Source of the DNA: Deltaproteobacteria bacterium | GTDB lineage: Bacteria > Desulfobacterota > Desulfomonilia > UBA1062 | Reading direction: 5' to 3' | DNA: 64,000 nucleotides | Assembly (NCBI GenBank): GCA_029547185.1 | Contig: JAKPPU010000001.1 | Location: 124,001 to 188,000, forward strand | Shown here: positions 1-9,282 of the stretch, piece by piece | How positions within the stretch are numbered: position 1 is the stretch's first letter | Layout of the letters: every line of letters starts with the position of its first letter | The notes under the pieces: model-generated | Told to the model about the DNA's origin: nothing | What the model saw: the letters and a program-made list of their open reading frames with translations, nothing else | Databases searched by the model: none | Made by a program: the position numbers and the translations under genes

Positions 1-1830
1 CCGGCCAGCGCCCTGAACACGCCCACCGACTATGAAGAGATCGTGAAGCTCGGCGCCATCATGGGATCGGGCGGTCTCATCGTCATGGACGAAGACACCT
101 GCATGGTGGATACGGCCAGGTTCTTCATGGAGTTCTGCCAGGAAGAGTCCTGCGGCAAGTGCACCCCGTGCCGTGAGGGCACGAAGCGCATGCTCGAGGT
201 CCTCGAGAGGATCTGCGGCGGAGAGGGCAAACACGGCGACATCGAGCTCCTCGAAGAGCTCGCGGGCATCATCAAGGACTCGGCCCTGTGCGGACTCGGC
301 CAGACGGCCCCGAACCCGGTGCTCTCCACGATCCGCTACTTCAGGGACGAGTACGAGGCCCACATTTATGACAAGAAGTGTCCCGCTGCCGTGTGCTCGG
401 CGCTCTTCAAGTCACCGTGCCAGCATGCATGCCCCATCGAGATGGATGTTCCCGCATATATCGCGCTCATCAGGGCAGGCAGGATCGACGACGCCTACAG
501 GGTCATGAAGAGAACGAACCCGTTCCCCGGCATCTGCGGCCGCGTCTGTCCGCAGTTCTGCGCGAGCAAGTGTCGCAGAGGCCAGCTCGACGACCCCATG
601 GCCATTGCCTGGCTCAAGCGCTACATCGCCGACAATGCCAAGAAGCCCAAGGTCGAGGCAGTTCCCGTCACCCGCAAGGAAAAGATCGCGGTCATCGGTG
701 CAGGCCCGGCAGGCTTGACGGCAGCTCAGGACCTGGCAATGCGCGGATACAAAGTCACCGTGTTCGAAGAGCTTCCCCATGCCGGCGGCATGATGCGCTA
801 TGCGATTCCGGAATACCGGCTCCCGAGAAACATCATCGAGCAGGAAGTGAAGGACATTGAAGCCCTGGGTGTGGAGATCAAGACCAAAACAAAAGTCGGC
901 AAGGACATCTCCTTCGATAAGCTCAGGAAAGACTACGGCATGATCGTGATCGCCGTGGGCGCCCACAAGAGCTGGAAGCTCGACATCGAGGGCGAAGACC
1001 TCAAAGGCGTCTGGGGCGCAACAGAGTTCTTAAGAGAGGTCAACCTCGGCAAAAACGTCAAGATCGGCTCGAAGGTGGCGATCGTGGGCGGCGGCAACTC
1101 GGCCATCGACGCTGCACGGACAGCGGTCAGGCTCGGCGCCAAGGACGTCACCATCCTCTACCGCAGGGAGCGCAAGGACATGCCTGCCTGGGAGCACGAG
1201 ATCGTGGCGGCAGAGCACGAGGGCGTGAAGATCGAATACCTGGTCGCCCCCGTGAAGCTCGTGGGCAAGGGCGGCAAGGTCACCGGCGTCGTATGCCAGC
1301 GGATGAAGCTCGGCGCGTTCGACCGTTCCGGCAGGCGTAAACCGGTCCCCATCGAGGGCAGCGAGTATACCATGAGCATCGATACCATCGTGCCCGCCAT
1401 CTCACAGTCTGCCGATACAAGCTTCATTCCCGCAGACTCAGACGTCAAGAAGGACAAATGGGGCGGCATCGAGATCCTCTCCAGGAACAAGAACAGGACC
1501 ACGGCAGACGGCGTGTTCATCGTCGGCGATGCGGCCACAGGGCCTGCGACCGTGGTGGAGGCCATTTCGATGGGCCACCAGGTAGCCAAAGAGGTGGACG
1601 AGCTCATCAGGCAGAAGAACAATGAGCCGGCATACAAGGCGCCGGAAGATGAGAAGATCGTGATCCCCTTCGAGGTGGACGAGGAAGTGGTTCAGACACC
1701 CAAGGCGGCCATGCCCGAGCTTGCCGTATCGAAGAGAAAGGGCAACTTCGCCGAGGTGGAGAAGGGGTATACGAAGGATGCCGCTTTCAAAGAGGCATGC
1801 AGATGCCTGAGATGCGACGCTGAGATCTGA
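1..1830 (+). CDS. NuoF-like / GltD-like fusion, electron-input subunit of [FeFe]-hydrogenase (5' partial)
   Basis: The frame is open from base 1, so the N-terminal FMN/NADH part lies outside the window; 609 residues are visible. The start of the visible part is the NuoF C-terminal region with the iron-sulfur N3 ligand motif [13 protein letters not shown] and the downstream Cys near ALCGLG. After about residue 130 it becomes GltD-like: a Cys-rich segment ([22 protein letters not shown]), then a Rossmann motif VIGAGPAGL, a second nucleotide-binding motif [12 protein letters not shown], and IVGDAATG. A terminal CRCLRC motif closes it. The architecture predicts electron transfer between NAD(P)H and an iron-sulfur partner. 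The hydA gene begins 35 bases downstream, so the two products are probably subunits of one soluble complex. Which nucleotide is used, and whether the complex bifurcates electrons, cannot be read from the sequence. Confidence 0.9.
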   Translation, partial: PASALNTPTDYEEIVKLGAIMGSGGLIVMDEDTCMVDTARFFMEFCQEESCGKCTPCREGTKRMLEVLERICGGEGKHGDIELLEELAGIIKDSALCGLGQTAPNPVLSTIRYFRDEYEAHIYDKKCPAAVCSALFKSPCQHACPIEMDVPAYIALIRAGRIDDAYRVMKRTNPFPGICGRVCPQFCASKCRRGQLDDPMAIAWLKRYIADNAKKPKVEAVPVTRKEKIAVIGAGPAGLTAAQDLAMRGYKVTVFEELPHAGGMMRYAIPEYRLPRNIIEQEVKDIEALGVEIKTKTKVGKDISFDKLRKDYGMIVIAVGAHKSWKLDIEGEDLKGVWGATEFLREVNLGKNVKIGSKVAIVGGGNSAIDAARTAVRLGAKDVTILYRRERKDMPAWEHEIVAAEHEGVKIEYLVAPVKLVGKGGKVTGVVCQRMKLGAFDRSGRRKPVPIEGSEYTMSIDTIVPAISQSADTSFIPADSDVKKDKWGGIEILSRNKNRTTADGVFIVGDAATGPATVVEAISMGHQVAKEVDELIRQKNNEPAYKAPEDEKIVIPFEVDEEVVQTPKAAMPELAVSKRKGNFAEVEKGYTKDAAFKEACRCLRCDAEI

Positions 1831-1865
1831 TATTCTCAAAGCGTGATCATTACAGGGGAAGATAT

Positions 1866-3668
1866 ATGGCGAAGGTAAATGTTACCATCGATAAGATAAA
1901 AGTAAGCGTGGAAGAGGGAAGCACGATCCTCGATGCCGCCAAGGCGGCCGGGATCAAGATACCCACCCTGTGCGCATGGCCCGAGATCAACCACAGACCG
2001 GGAGCATGCCGGGTGTGCGTGGTCGAGGTCGAGGGGCAGCGGAACCTCGTGGCATCATGCGTATTCCCCGTAAACGACGGCATGGTCGTAAAGACCACGA
2101 CCGACCGGGTCCAGAAGGCGAGGAAGCTCAATGTGGAGCTCCTGCTCTCGAACCACCCGACCGAGTGCAATGTGTGCGTGAGAAACGGCAACTGCGAGCT
2201 GCAGGTCGTGGCAGAGACCGTGGGCCTGCGTGAAGTCCGCTTCACCTATCCCGAGCACCCGGCTGCCGAATACATCGACGCATCGAGCCCGTCCGTGGTG
2301 CGCGATGCGAGAAAGTGCATCAAGTGCAACCGCTGCGTGACCGTGTGCGAAGAGATCCAGACCGTCTCGGTCCTCTCGCCCACCTACAGGGGCGATGACG
2401 TGCGCATCGGACCGGCATTCAACCTGCCTCTCTTAGAGACCAACTGCACCAACTGCGGCCAGTGCATCCTGGCCTGCCCGGTTGGTGCCCTGTATGAGAA
2501 GGACGACACCGCAAAGGTCTGGGCAGCGCTTCAGGATCCCACGAAGCACGTCGTGGTCCAGGAGGCCCCCGCAATCCGCGCGGCCCTCGGCGAAGATCTC
2601 GGCATGCCGGTCGGCTCGCTGGTCACCGGCAAGATGATCGAGGCCCTCAAGCGGCTCGGCTTCGACAAGGTGTTCGACACCAACTTCACCGCCGACCTCA
2701 CCATCATCGAGGAAGGCAACGAACTTCTCCAGAGGGTCAAGACGGGCGGGAAGCTGCCCATGATCACCTCGTGCTCCCCGGGCTGGATCAAGTTCATCGA
2801 GCACTTCTATCCCGACCTCCTCGACAACCTCTCGACCTGCAAATCGCCGCAGCAGATGCTGGGCGCCCTGGCGAAAACCTACTATGCCGAGCAGGCCGGG
2901 ATCGACCCCAAAGACATCGTGTCGGTCTCCATCATGCCCTGCACGGCGAAGAAGTTCGAGTGCCAGCGCGACGAGATGTGCGACAGCGGGTATCAGGACG
3001 TCGACTACGTGCTCACCACCCGTGAGCTTTCCCGCATGATCAGGCAGGCGGGCATCGACTTCGCGAACCTGCCCGACGGCGAGTATGACAACCCGCTCGG
3101 CGAGTACACCGGTGCAGGCACCATCTTCGGAGCCACGGGCGGCGTCATGGAAGCGGCCCTGCGCACGGTATACGCGGTCGTCACCGGCACCAATCTCGAA
3201 AACCTCGATGTCACTCCGGTCCGCGGACTCGAGGGCGTGAAAGAGGCGACGGTCGAGGTCGGCCCCCTCGGTAAGGTCAAGGTTGCCGTTGCCCACGGGC
3301 TCGGCAATGCCCGCAAGCTCATGGACAAGATCCGTGAAGGCACGGCCGACTATGCGTTCATCGAGGTCATGTGCTGCCCCGGCGGCTGCGTGAGCGGCGG
3401 CGGACAGCCCATCGCACCGAGCAACGAGAAGCGCATCACCAGGGCTGCGGCTCTCTACAAGGACGACAAGGCGGTGCAGAAGTTCCGCCAGTCCCATGAG
3501 AACCCGTCCGTGAAGAGGATCTACGAGGTGTTCCTCAAGGAGCCTCTCGGACACAAGTCCCACGAGCTTCTGCATACGCATTACTTCAAGCGCGGAACAG
3601 ACCTGCCCCATAAGAAGGGCGAAAAACTCGAGTCGAACAAGAAGGAGCACAAGAAGGCAGCAAACTAA
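1866..3668 (+). CDS. hydA: [FeFe]-hydrogenase catalytic subunit, modular group A type
   Basis: This 600-residue enzyme catalyses reversible proton reduction to H2. Domains in order are an N-terminal [2Fe-2S] ferredoxin fold (about residues 1-75, with GACRVC), a His-Cys-type [4Fe-4S] segment (NHPTECNVC), a pair of [4Fe-4S] ferredoxin motifs (CIKCNRCVTVC, CTNCGQCILAC), and the H-cluster domain. The three H-cluster signatures are present: TSCSPGW near residue 301, MPCTAKKFE near 357 and EVMCCPGGC near 500. The residue before the usual L3 cysteine is normally Ala and is Cys here. The length suits the four-cluster form. ATG 1866 follows a GGGGAAG ribosome-binding site. Its place after the NuoF-like gene suggests an NAD(P)H-linked complex, probably cytoplasmic because no signal peptide is seen. 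Confidence 0.96.
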   Translation: MAKVNVTIDKIKVSVEEGSTILDAAKAAGIKIPTLCAWPEINHRPGACRVCVVEVEGQRNLVASCVFPVNDGMVVKTTTDRVQKARKLNVELLLSNHPTECNVCVRNGNCELQVVAETVGLREVRFTYPEHPAAEYIDASSPSVVRDARKCIKCNRCVTVCEEIQTVSVLSPTYRGDDVRIGPAFNLPLLETNCTNCGQCILACPVGALYEKDDTAKVWAALQDPTKHVVVQEAPAIRAALGEDLGMPVGSLVTGKMIEALKRLGFDKVFDTNFTADLTIIEEGNELLQRVKTGGKLPMITSCSPGWIKFIEHFYPDLLDNLSTCKSPQQMLGALAKTYYAEQAGIDPKDIVSVSIMPCTAKKFECQRDEMCDSGYQDVDYVLTTRELSRMIRQAGIDFANLPDGEYDNPLGEYTGAGTIFGATGGVMEAALRTVYAVVTGTNLENLDVTPVRGLEGVKEATVEVGPLGKVKVAVAHGLGNARKLMDKIREGTADYAFIEVMCCPGGCVSGGGQPIAPSNEKRITRAAALYKDDKAVQKFRQSHENPSVKRIYEVFLKEPLGHKSHELLHTHYFKRGTDLPHKKGEKLESNKKEHKKAAN

Positions 3669-3671
3669 AAA

Positions 3672-3776
3672 CCCCTTGAATACGGGGGAAGCAACACCCA
3701 TATAACATACGGGTGCCGACCTGCGAGGAAGGTCATTGAACTGACCTTAAGGGGAGGATAAGAGGCTAAAAAAAGA
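3672..3776 (+). promoter_or_regulatory. candidate structured leader/attenuator before the hydrogenase maturation genes
   Basis: Several short inverted repeats are packed into about 105 bases: CACCC/GGGTG (3695-3699 with 3711-3715), GACC/GGTC (3718-3721 with 3731-3734) and AAGGTCA/TGACCTT (3729-3735 with 3742-3748). The last two share bases 3731-3734, so they cannot form together. A strong terminator hairpin follows at once and then the TM1266-like gene. A TATAAC at 3701-3706 could be a -10 box, but no well-spaced -35 was found. Mutually exclusive stems ahead of a terminator suggest attenuation; this is inference. Confidence 0.4.
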
Positions 3777-3816
3777 AAAGGTCCTTACCATCCTCGCATG
3801 GTAAGGGCCTTTTTTA
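3777..3816 (+). terminator. intrinsic terminator between hydA and the maturation operon
   Basis: The stem GGTCCTTACCAT pairs with ATGGTAAGGGCC around a short loop and is followed by a run of six T. It lies 24 bases before the start of the TM1266-like gene, so it separates hydA from, or conditionally limits, hydG-hydE-aspA-hydF. Confidence 0.8.
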
Positions 3817-3840
3817 TTGGGTAAACCCGGGAGCTTGAGA

Positions 3841-4098
3841 ATGGAAGACAGGACGAGAAGGATCGGTGTCGTAAGCATCATCATCCACGACAGGAAGGCA
3901 TCCGCCATGCAGGTGAACGAGATCCTCAGCAGGCATGGCGAGATCATCATCGGAAGGATGGGCATCCCCTACCAGCCGAGGGGCATCAGCATCATCGCGC
4001 TCATCATCAACGGAACGACCGACGAGGTGGGATCACTGACCGGACAACTCGGCAATCTGAGCGGCGTCGAGGTGAAATCCGCCCTCACGAAGGCATAG
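3841..4098 (+). CDS. TM1266-like iron-only hydrogenase system regulator (ACT/NikR-C-like)
   Basis: The 85-residue protein resembles the small putative regulators encoded beside [FeFe]-hydrogenase maturases. It has a single alpha/beta ferredoxin-like fold with RIGVVSIIIHDR at the start and GISIIALIINGTTDEV in the middle, and no DNA-binding domain is visible. ATG 3841 was chosen because it has a GGGAG site 7-12 bases upstream; a longer TTG start at 3817 would sit in the terminator tail. HydG starts 15 bases downstream, so they are co-transcribed. The family is known by association with hydrogenase genes; its biochemical role is unsettled. Confidence 0.85.
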   Translation: MEDRTRRIGVVSIIIHDRKASAMQVNEILSRHGEIIIGRMGIPYQPRGISIIALIINGTTDEVGSLTGQLGNLSGVEVKSALTKA

Positions 4099-4113
4099 AA
4101 GAGAGATACGACC

Positions 4114-5508
4114 ATGGAAGAATTCATCAACGATGGAGACATAATAGAACTGCTCGATACATCGAAAAACCCGTCACCTTCCCGGGTGAGGGAGATCATC
4201 GCCCGGGCCGGAGAGCTCAAAGGGCTGGGTCCCGAGGAGGCCGCGGTCCTCCTCCAGGTTGAAGATCCTGAGCTGAATGATGAGATCTGCAGTGCAGCCC
4301 ACGACATCAAGAACGCGATCTACGGCAACCGGCTCGTGATGTTCGCGCCGCTGTACACCTCGAACTACTGCTCGAACAACTGCCTCTACTGCGGGTTCAG
4401 GAGGGACAACAGGACGCTCAAGCGCGTGGCATTGACGAATGAGGAGATCGCGGAAGAGGTAAGGATCCTCGAGAGCCAGGGACACAAGCGCCTCCTCATG
4501 CTCTGCGGCGAGCAGAAGGGCAGGAAAGCCTTCGACTCCTTCATCGAGGCCATCGAGATCGCGTACGGCACCATGACCGACCGCGGAGGCGAGATCAGGC
4601 GGATCAACGTCGAGGTGGCGCCCCAGGATATCGAAGGCTTCAAAAGGCTCAAGCAGGCGAACATCGGCACGTACGTCCTGTTCCAGGAGACCTACCACCA
4701 CGACACCTACAGGATCATGCATCCCGCAGGCCAGAAGGCCGACTACCTCTGGAGGCTCACGGCCATGGACCGCGCCATGGAAGCCGGCATCGACGACGTG
4801 GGCATAGGCGCGCTCTTCGGGCTCTACGACTACAAATTCGAGGTCCTCGGATTGCTCTCCCACGCCATGCACCTCGATCAGAAATTCGGCGTGGGCCCTC
4901 ACACGATATCCGTGCCCAGGCTCGAGCCCGCCCTCAACGCACCTGCCGCCATCAAGCCGCCGAACCCGGTGAGCGACGCGGACTTCAAGCGGATCGTGGC
5001 CGTCATCCGGATGGCCGTGCCCTACACCGGCATGATCCTCTCCACGAGGGAGCGGCCCGAGGTGAGGAGAGAGGTCTTCAAGGTGGGCATCTCCCAGATC
5101 TCGGCAGGCTCGCGGACCAACCCGGGCGGATACCACAGCGGAAACGAGGGCATGGACGACGCGGCCCAGTTCAACCTGGGCGACACGAGAACCCTCGACG
5201 AGGTCATCCTCGACATATCCCAGGAGGGACACATCCCGAGCTTCTGCACGGCATGTTACCGCCTGGGCCGTACGGGGAAGGATTTCATGGACCTGGCCAA
5301 GCCCGGCCTCATCCGGAAGTTCTGCCGAACGAACGCCATCATGACCTATCAGGAATACCTGAGCGACTATGCTTCAGAAGAGACGAAGAGAGTCGGCGAG
5401 GAGCTCGTACGGCGTCTCATCGGAGAGACAAAGAAAGACGGCACGAGAAAGCTCCTCGAAGAACGCCTCGCAAGGATCAAGAACGGTGAGCGCGACCTGT
5501 ACATCTGA
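4114..5508 (+). CDS. hydG: [FeFe]-hydrogenase H-cluster maturase HydG (radical SAM tyrosine lyase)
   Basis: HydG cleaves tyrosine to p-cresol plus CO and cyanide and supplies the Fe(CO)2(CN) synthon for the H-cluster. The 464-residue product has the radical SAM motif CSNNCLYC near residue 89. It also has the C-terminal auxiliary-cluster motif CTACY, which separates HydG from the related thiamine enzyme ThiH. Length matches the family. ATG 4114 follows GAGAG. The hydE start lies inside its 3' end, so translation is probably coupled. The maturase set shows that the hydrogenase at 1866 can be matured without genes from elsewhere. Confidence 0.96.
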   Translation: MEEFINDGDIIELLDTSKNPSPSRVREIIARAGELKGLGPEEAAVLLQVEDPELNDEICSAAHDIKNAIYGNRLVMFAPLYTSNYCSNNCLYCGFRRDNRTLKRVALTNEEIAEEVRILESQGHKRLLMLCGEQKGRKAFDSFIEAIEIAYGTMTDRGGEIRRINVEVAPQDIEGFKRLKQANIGTYVLFQETYHHDTYRIMHPAGQKADYLWRLTAMDRAMEAGIDDVGIGALFGLYDYKFEVLGLLSHAMHLDQKFGVGPHTISVPRLEPALNAPAAIKPPNPVSDADFKRIVAVIRMAVPYTGMILSTRERPEVRREVFKVGISQISAGSRTNPGGYHSGNEGMDDAAQFNLGDTRTLDEVILDISQEGHIPSFCTACYRLGRTGKDFMDLAKPGLIRKFCRTNAIMTYQEYLSDYASEETKRVGEELVRRLIGETKKDGTRKLLEERLARIKNGERDLYI

Positions 5509-6589
5509 GATCACCTCCATCCTCGAGAAGGCGATCGAGGGAGCCGAACTCGATCGGGACGAGATCGTCCGCCTCCTGTCCGCACGAGACGGTGAGGAGA
5601 AGGAGGCGCTCTATAAGGCAGCGGACGAGGTGAGGAAGGCGTGCGTGGGCGACGAGATCTACCTGCGGGGCATTATCGAGTTCTCGGCTTACTGCCGGCG
5701 CAACTGCCACTACTGCGGGCTGAGGGCTCAAAACAGGGACATCCACCGCTACCGGATTCCCGATGAGGAAATTCTCTCCCGGGCAAAGCTCCTCAAGGAG
5801 AGGTCCTGCACCACGGTCGTGCTCCAGTCGGGCGAAGACGCTTACTACAACACCGAGCGGCTCTGCAGGATCATACGCCGGATCAAGGACGAGACCGCTC
5901 TTGCTATCACCCTCTCCATCGGTGAGCGTTCGTACGGGGAGTATGAGGCCTTCAGGGAGGCAGGCGCGGAGCGGTATCTCCTCAGGCACGAGACCGCTTC
6001 GAGGGAGCTCTACCGGAGCCTCCATCCCGGCCATGAGCTCGAAGACAGGATCGCATGCCTGCGTATGCTCAAAAGACTCGGATACGAGGTAGGCTCGGGG
6101 TGCATCGTGGGCCTGCCCGGCCAGAGCATCGCCGACCTCGCCGACGATGTCCTGCTCTTGAAAGGGCTCGACATCGACATGATCGGCGTCGGCCCGTTCA
6201 TCCCGCACCCCGGCACCCCCCTCGGCAGCCATCCTGCGGGCGGCACCGGGCCGGTCCTGAACATGCTCGCCGTGCTCAGGCTCGTGACAAAAGACACGAA
6301 CATCCCTGCCACCACTGCCCTGGGCGTGCTCGATCCCGAGGCGAGGAGAAGGGCGTTCGCAGCGGGCGCCAACGTGTTCATGCCGAACTTCACCCCTGAC
6401 CCGTACACGGCATACTATGAGATCTATCCGGGAAAGGGGCCCGAGGCGGGTGCCATCGCAAAGGCATCCGACAGCGGCTATGCCGTCCTCTTCGAAGGCA
6501 TGGGCCGCAGGATCGGCACGGGTTACGGATACCGGACAAGGAAGGCTTGCACACCGGAAACACAAAGCTGCCCGGGAGGACCGCAATGA
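5486..6589 (+). CDS. hydE: [FeFe]-hydrogenase maturase HydE (radical SAM)
   Basis: HydE is a radical SAM enzyme acting with HydG and HydF in building the diiron subcluster. The cluster motif CRRNCHYCG lies near residue 70, followed by the usual barrel segments (VVLQSGED, SGCIVGLPGQ). The frame is open further upstream, but that part only reads hydG codons. GTG 5486, preceded by AAGGA, gives 367 residues, close to the family norm of about 350. It overlaps the hydG stop by 23 bases, and its own stop overlaps the next start as ATGA. The Cys-poor C-terminus is usual for many HydE proteins. Confidence 0.94.
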   Translation: MSATCTSEITSILEKAIEGAELDRDEIVRLLSARDGEEKEALYKAADEVRKACVGDEIYLRGIIEFSAYCRRNCHYCGLRAQNRDIHRYRIPDEEILSRAKLLKERSCTTVVLQSGEDAYYNTERLCRIIRRIKDETALAITLSIGERSYGEYEAFREAGAERYLLRHETASRELYRSLHPGHELEDRIACLRMLKRLGYEVGSGCIVGLPGQSIADLADDVLLLKGLDIDMIGVGPFIPHPGTPLGSHPAGGTGPVLNMLAVLRLVTKDTNIPATTALGVLDPEARRRAFAAGANVFMPNFTPDPYTAYYEIYPGKGPEAGAIAKASDSGYAVLFEGMGRRIGTGYGYRTRKACTPETQSCPGGPQ

Positions 6590-7974
6590 GGAAGGAAAGG
6601 GATTTTTTAGGCAGCGTCGACATCCCTGACGAACGTTTCTACGGCATCAACACGATGCGGGCCCTCGAAAACTTCGGACAGGAATCGGAGAGACACGACC
6701 CTCTCTTCATCACTGCATACCTTCAGGTGAAGAAGGCGGCCGCCCTGGCGAATAAAGAGCTCGGATTTCTCGATCCCGAAAAGGCGGACTTCATCATATC
6801 GGCCATCGACGGGCTCGTCGCAGAAGGCCGTTTCGACGATATCGTGGTAAACCCCTTGAGCGGCGGGGCCGGAACCTCTCTCAACATGAACGTGAACGAG
6901 GTGATTTCGAACCATGCCCTCGAGAAGGCAGGCAGGGAAAAGGGGGACTATGAATATATTCACCCCTTGAACCACGTGAACCTTCACCAGTCAACCAACG
7001 ACACCTATCCGAGCGCCTTCAAGGTCGCGGTGCTCATGCATCTCAACAGGCTCGAGAAGGAGCTGACCTCTCTCCAGGAATCGATCCAGGCTCATGAGAA
7101 GGAGTTCGGCAGCATCGTCAGGCTCGGCCGGACCGAGCTCCAGGACGCCCTTCCCATGACGGCCGGCATGCAGTTCGGCGCATATGCAGAGGCCATTGCC
7201 CGCGACCGCTGGAGGATCTTCAAGGCCAGAGAGCGGATAAAGGTCCTCAATATCGGCGGGACAGCCATCGGCACGGGTTTCAGTGCACCCCAGAAGTACA
7301 TCTTTACCGTTATCGAGAAACTGAAAGGCGTCACCGGCCTCACCATAACGAGGGCCGAGAACATGATCGATGCGACCCAGAACCTCGATGCCGTGGTCGA
7401 GGTCTCCGGTCTCATGAAGGCACTCGCCGTGAATCTCATGAAAATATCCGAAGACATCCGCCTCCTCTCGTCAGGCCCGGCAGGCGGGATCGGCGAGGTC
7501 ACTGTCCCGGCACTCCAGGAAGGCTCCTCGATCATGCCGGGCAAGGTCAACCCGGTCATGCTCGAGTTCGTCAGTCAAACCGCCCTCCTCGTGATCGCGA
7601 ACGACAGCGCCATCTCCCATGCCTCGGGCCTCGGCAACCTCGAGCTCAATCAGTTCTATCCCCTGGTCGCGACCCTCATGCTGAAAAACTTTCGCATGCT
7701 CTCGAAGGCCGTGACCGGTCTCGATGCAAAGGTGATTCGAGGCATCAGGATCAATCGGGGCAGGATCAGCGATCACCTGACGAACTCGGTGGCCATGCTC
7801 ACCTACCTCTCGCAGTACATCGGCCATGACAGGGCAGCGGAAGTCTACACAAGGATGAAGGAGACGGGAGAGTCTCTCAAAGATATCATCACGAGGGAAG
7901 GTATTCTTCCGGAGCACAGATTCGAAGAGCTGACCGCGCCGGAGCGGATCAGGATGACAGGGTACAGGCCATGA
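6586..7974 (+). CDS. aspA: aspartate ammonia-lyase (aspartase/fumarase superfamily) inside the maturation operon
   Basis: The 462-residue protein belongs to the fumarase/aspartase superfamily, shown by GSSIMPGKVNP near residue 312 and by GGAGTSLNMNVNE and HQSTNDTYPS. Aspartase converts L-aspartate to fumarate and ammonium; fumarase II cannot be excluded from sequence alone, but the N-terminal RxERDFLGS...YGIN pattern is aspartase-like. ATG 6586 overlaps the hydE stop and has GGGAGGA six bases upstream; a longer start is unnecessary. It ends overlapping the hydF start. Tight coupling on both sides suggests a job in H-cluster maturation, perhaps giving ammonium for the bridging dithiomethylamine. 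Confidence 0.88.
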   Translation: MRKERDFLGSVDIPDERFYGINTMRALENFGQESERHDPLFITAYLQVKKAAALANKELGFLDPEKADFIISAIDGLVAEGRFDDIVVNPLSGGAGTSLNMNVNEVISNHALEKAGREKGDYEYIHPLNHVNLHQSTNDTYPSAFKVAVLMHLNRLEKELTSLQESIQAHEKEFGSIVRLGRTELQDALPMTAGMQFGAYAEAIARDRWRIFKARERIKVLNIGGTAIGTGFSAPQKYIFTVIEKLKGVTGLTITRAENMIDATQNLDAVVEVSGLMKALAVNLMKISEDIRLLSSGPAGGIGEVTVPALQEGSSIMPGKVNPVMLEFVSQTALLVIANDSAISHASGLGNLELNQFYPLVATLMLKNFRMLSKAVTGLDAKVIRGIRINRGRISDHLTNSVAMLTYLSQYIGHDRAAEVYTRMKETGESLKDIITREGILPEHRFEELTAPERIRMTGYRP

Positions 7975-9182
7975 ATGAGACGCCTCTCGGAAACAGGCTC
8001 CACATCGGGATATTCGGAAAGCGCAACGTGGGCAAGTCCTCGTTCATCAATGCGATAACCGGCCAAGTCCTGTCGATCGTCTCCGACGTGCCGGGAACCA
8101 CCACGGACCCCGTGGGCAAGGCCATGGAGATAAGCGGGATCGGGCCGGCCTACCTCTATGACACCGCCGGTCTCGACGACACCGGAGACCTCGGACGGAT
8201 GCGCGCCGAAAGGACAAAGGACATCATCTCGAAGATCAACCTCGGGATCCTCGTGTCGACGGCCCGCGATTTCGACCAGTTCGACAGGGGCCTCATCCGT
8301 GACCTCAAGGAAAAGAAGGTTCCGGTCATCCTCGTCTTCAACAAGTCCGATCTGTACAGAGGAGAGCTCGATCGGAACAGGGAAATGCCGTCCATCCCGA
8401 CGGTCGAGGTGAGCAGCCTCACCGGGGAAAACATCGAGCAGGCGAGGAAACTCATTGCCCGGGTAGGCTCCGGGATCACGGTCGAGCGTGATACCATCCT
8501 GGGGGACATCATCGGCCATGGCGACATCGTCTGCCTCGTCGTGCCCATCGATCTGGGCGCTCCCAAGGGAAGGCTCATCCTGCCCCAGGTGCAGGTCATC
8601 AGGGATATTCTTGACAACGATGCGATCGCGGTCACGGCCAAGGAGCGCGAGATCGAGTACGTGATGCGCAGCCTGCCCGCTAAGCCGTCTCTGGTCATCT
8701 GCGACTCGCAGGTCGTGCTCAAGGTCGCCGGCTCCATCCCTCCCGACGTGAAGTTCACCACCTTCTCGATCCTGTTCTCGAGGCAGAAAGGCGAGCTTGC
8801 GACCTTCATCAAAGGGGTCAAACGGATCGACGAACTCGAAGACGGAGACAGGGTGCTCATCATGGAGGCCTGCACCCACCATCCCCTGCCCGACGACATC
8901 GGCAGGGTCAAGATTCCCCGCTGGATCAGGCTCTACACCGGCAGGGACGTCACGTTCGACATTAATGCCGGCCCTTACCGGGACAAGGACATGTCGCAGT
9001 ACAAACTCATCATCCACTGCGGGGGATGCATGATCAACCGGGCCGAGATGCTCCACAGAATCAGTGATGCCGCGGATACAGGCGTGCCGATCACGAATTA
9101 CGGGATCGCCATCTCGTACGTCCACGGCGTGCTGAAGCGGGCCCTCTCGCCGTTTCCCTACGAGAGCAGCCTCCTCGAGTGA
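7971..9182 (+). CDS. hydF: [FeFe]-hydrogenase maturation GTPase HydF
   Basis: HydF is the scaffold that receives the diiron precursor and delivers it to apo-HydA. The 403-residue product has an Era-like GTPase domain at the N-terminus: P-loop GKRNVGKS, switch region DVPGTTTDP, DTAGLDD and NKSD. The C-terminal iron-sulfur site is formed by ACTHHP and HCGGCMINR, the CxH-HCxxC pattern of the family. ATG 7971 overlaps the aspA stop, so it is the last gene of the coupled operon. No convincing terminator follows; the next 259 bases hold a promoter for the formate dehydrogenase. Confidence 0.96.
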   Translation: MNETPLGNRLHIGIFGKRNVGKSSFINAITGQVLSIVSDVPGTTTDPVGKAMEISGIGPAYLYDTAGLDDTGDLGRMRAERTKDIISKINLGILVSTARDFDQFDRGLIRDLKEKKVPVILVFNKSDLYRGELDRNREMPSIPTVEVSSLTGENIEQARKLIARVGSGITVERDTILGDIIGHGDIVCLVVPIDLGAPKGRLILPQVQVIRDILDNDAIAVTAKEREIEYVMRSLPAKPSLVICDSQVVLKVAGSIPPDVKFTTFSILFSRQKGELATFIKGVKRIDELEDGDRVLIMEACTHHPLPDDIGRVKIPRWIRLYTGRDVTFDINAGPYRDKDMSQYKLIIHCGGCMINRAEMLHRISDAADTGVPITNYGIAISYVHGVLKRALSPFPYESSLLE

Positions 9183-9282
9183 GCTTCGTGCCGACCGTCT
9201 GGAAAAGAAATTCTCGGAGAGCATAACGTCCAGGCAATTCAAAATAATCGTAATCTGCATGCCCGGGAATAATAATATATCC

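Noticed and set aside
5369-5485. N-terminal extension of HydE
   Set aside because: These codons are the hydG 3' end in another frame; GTG 5486 with AAGGA gives a family-length protein.
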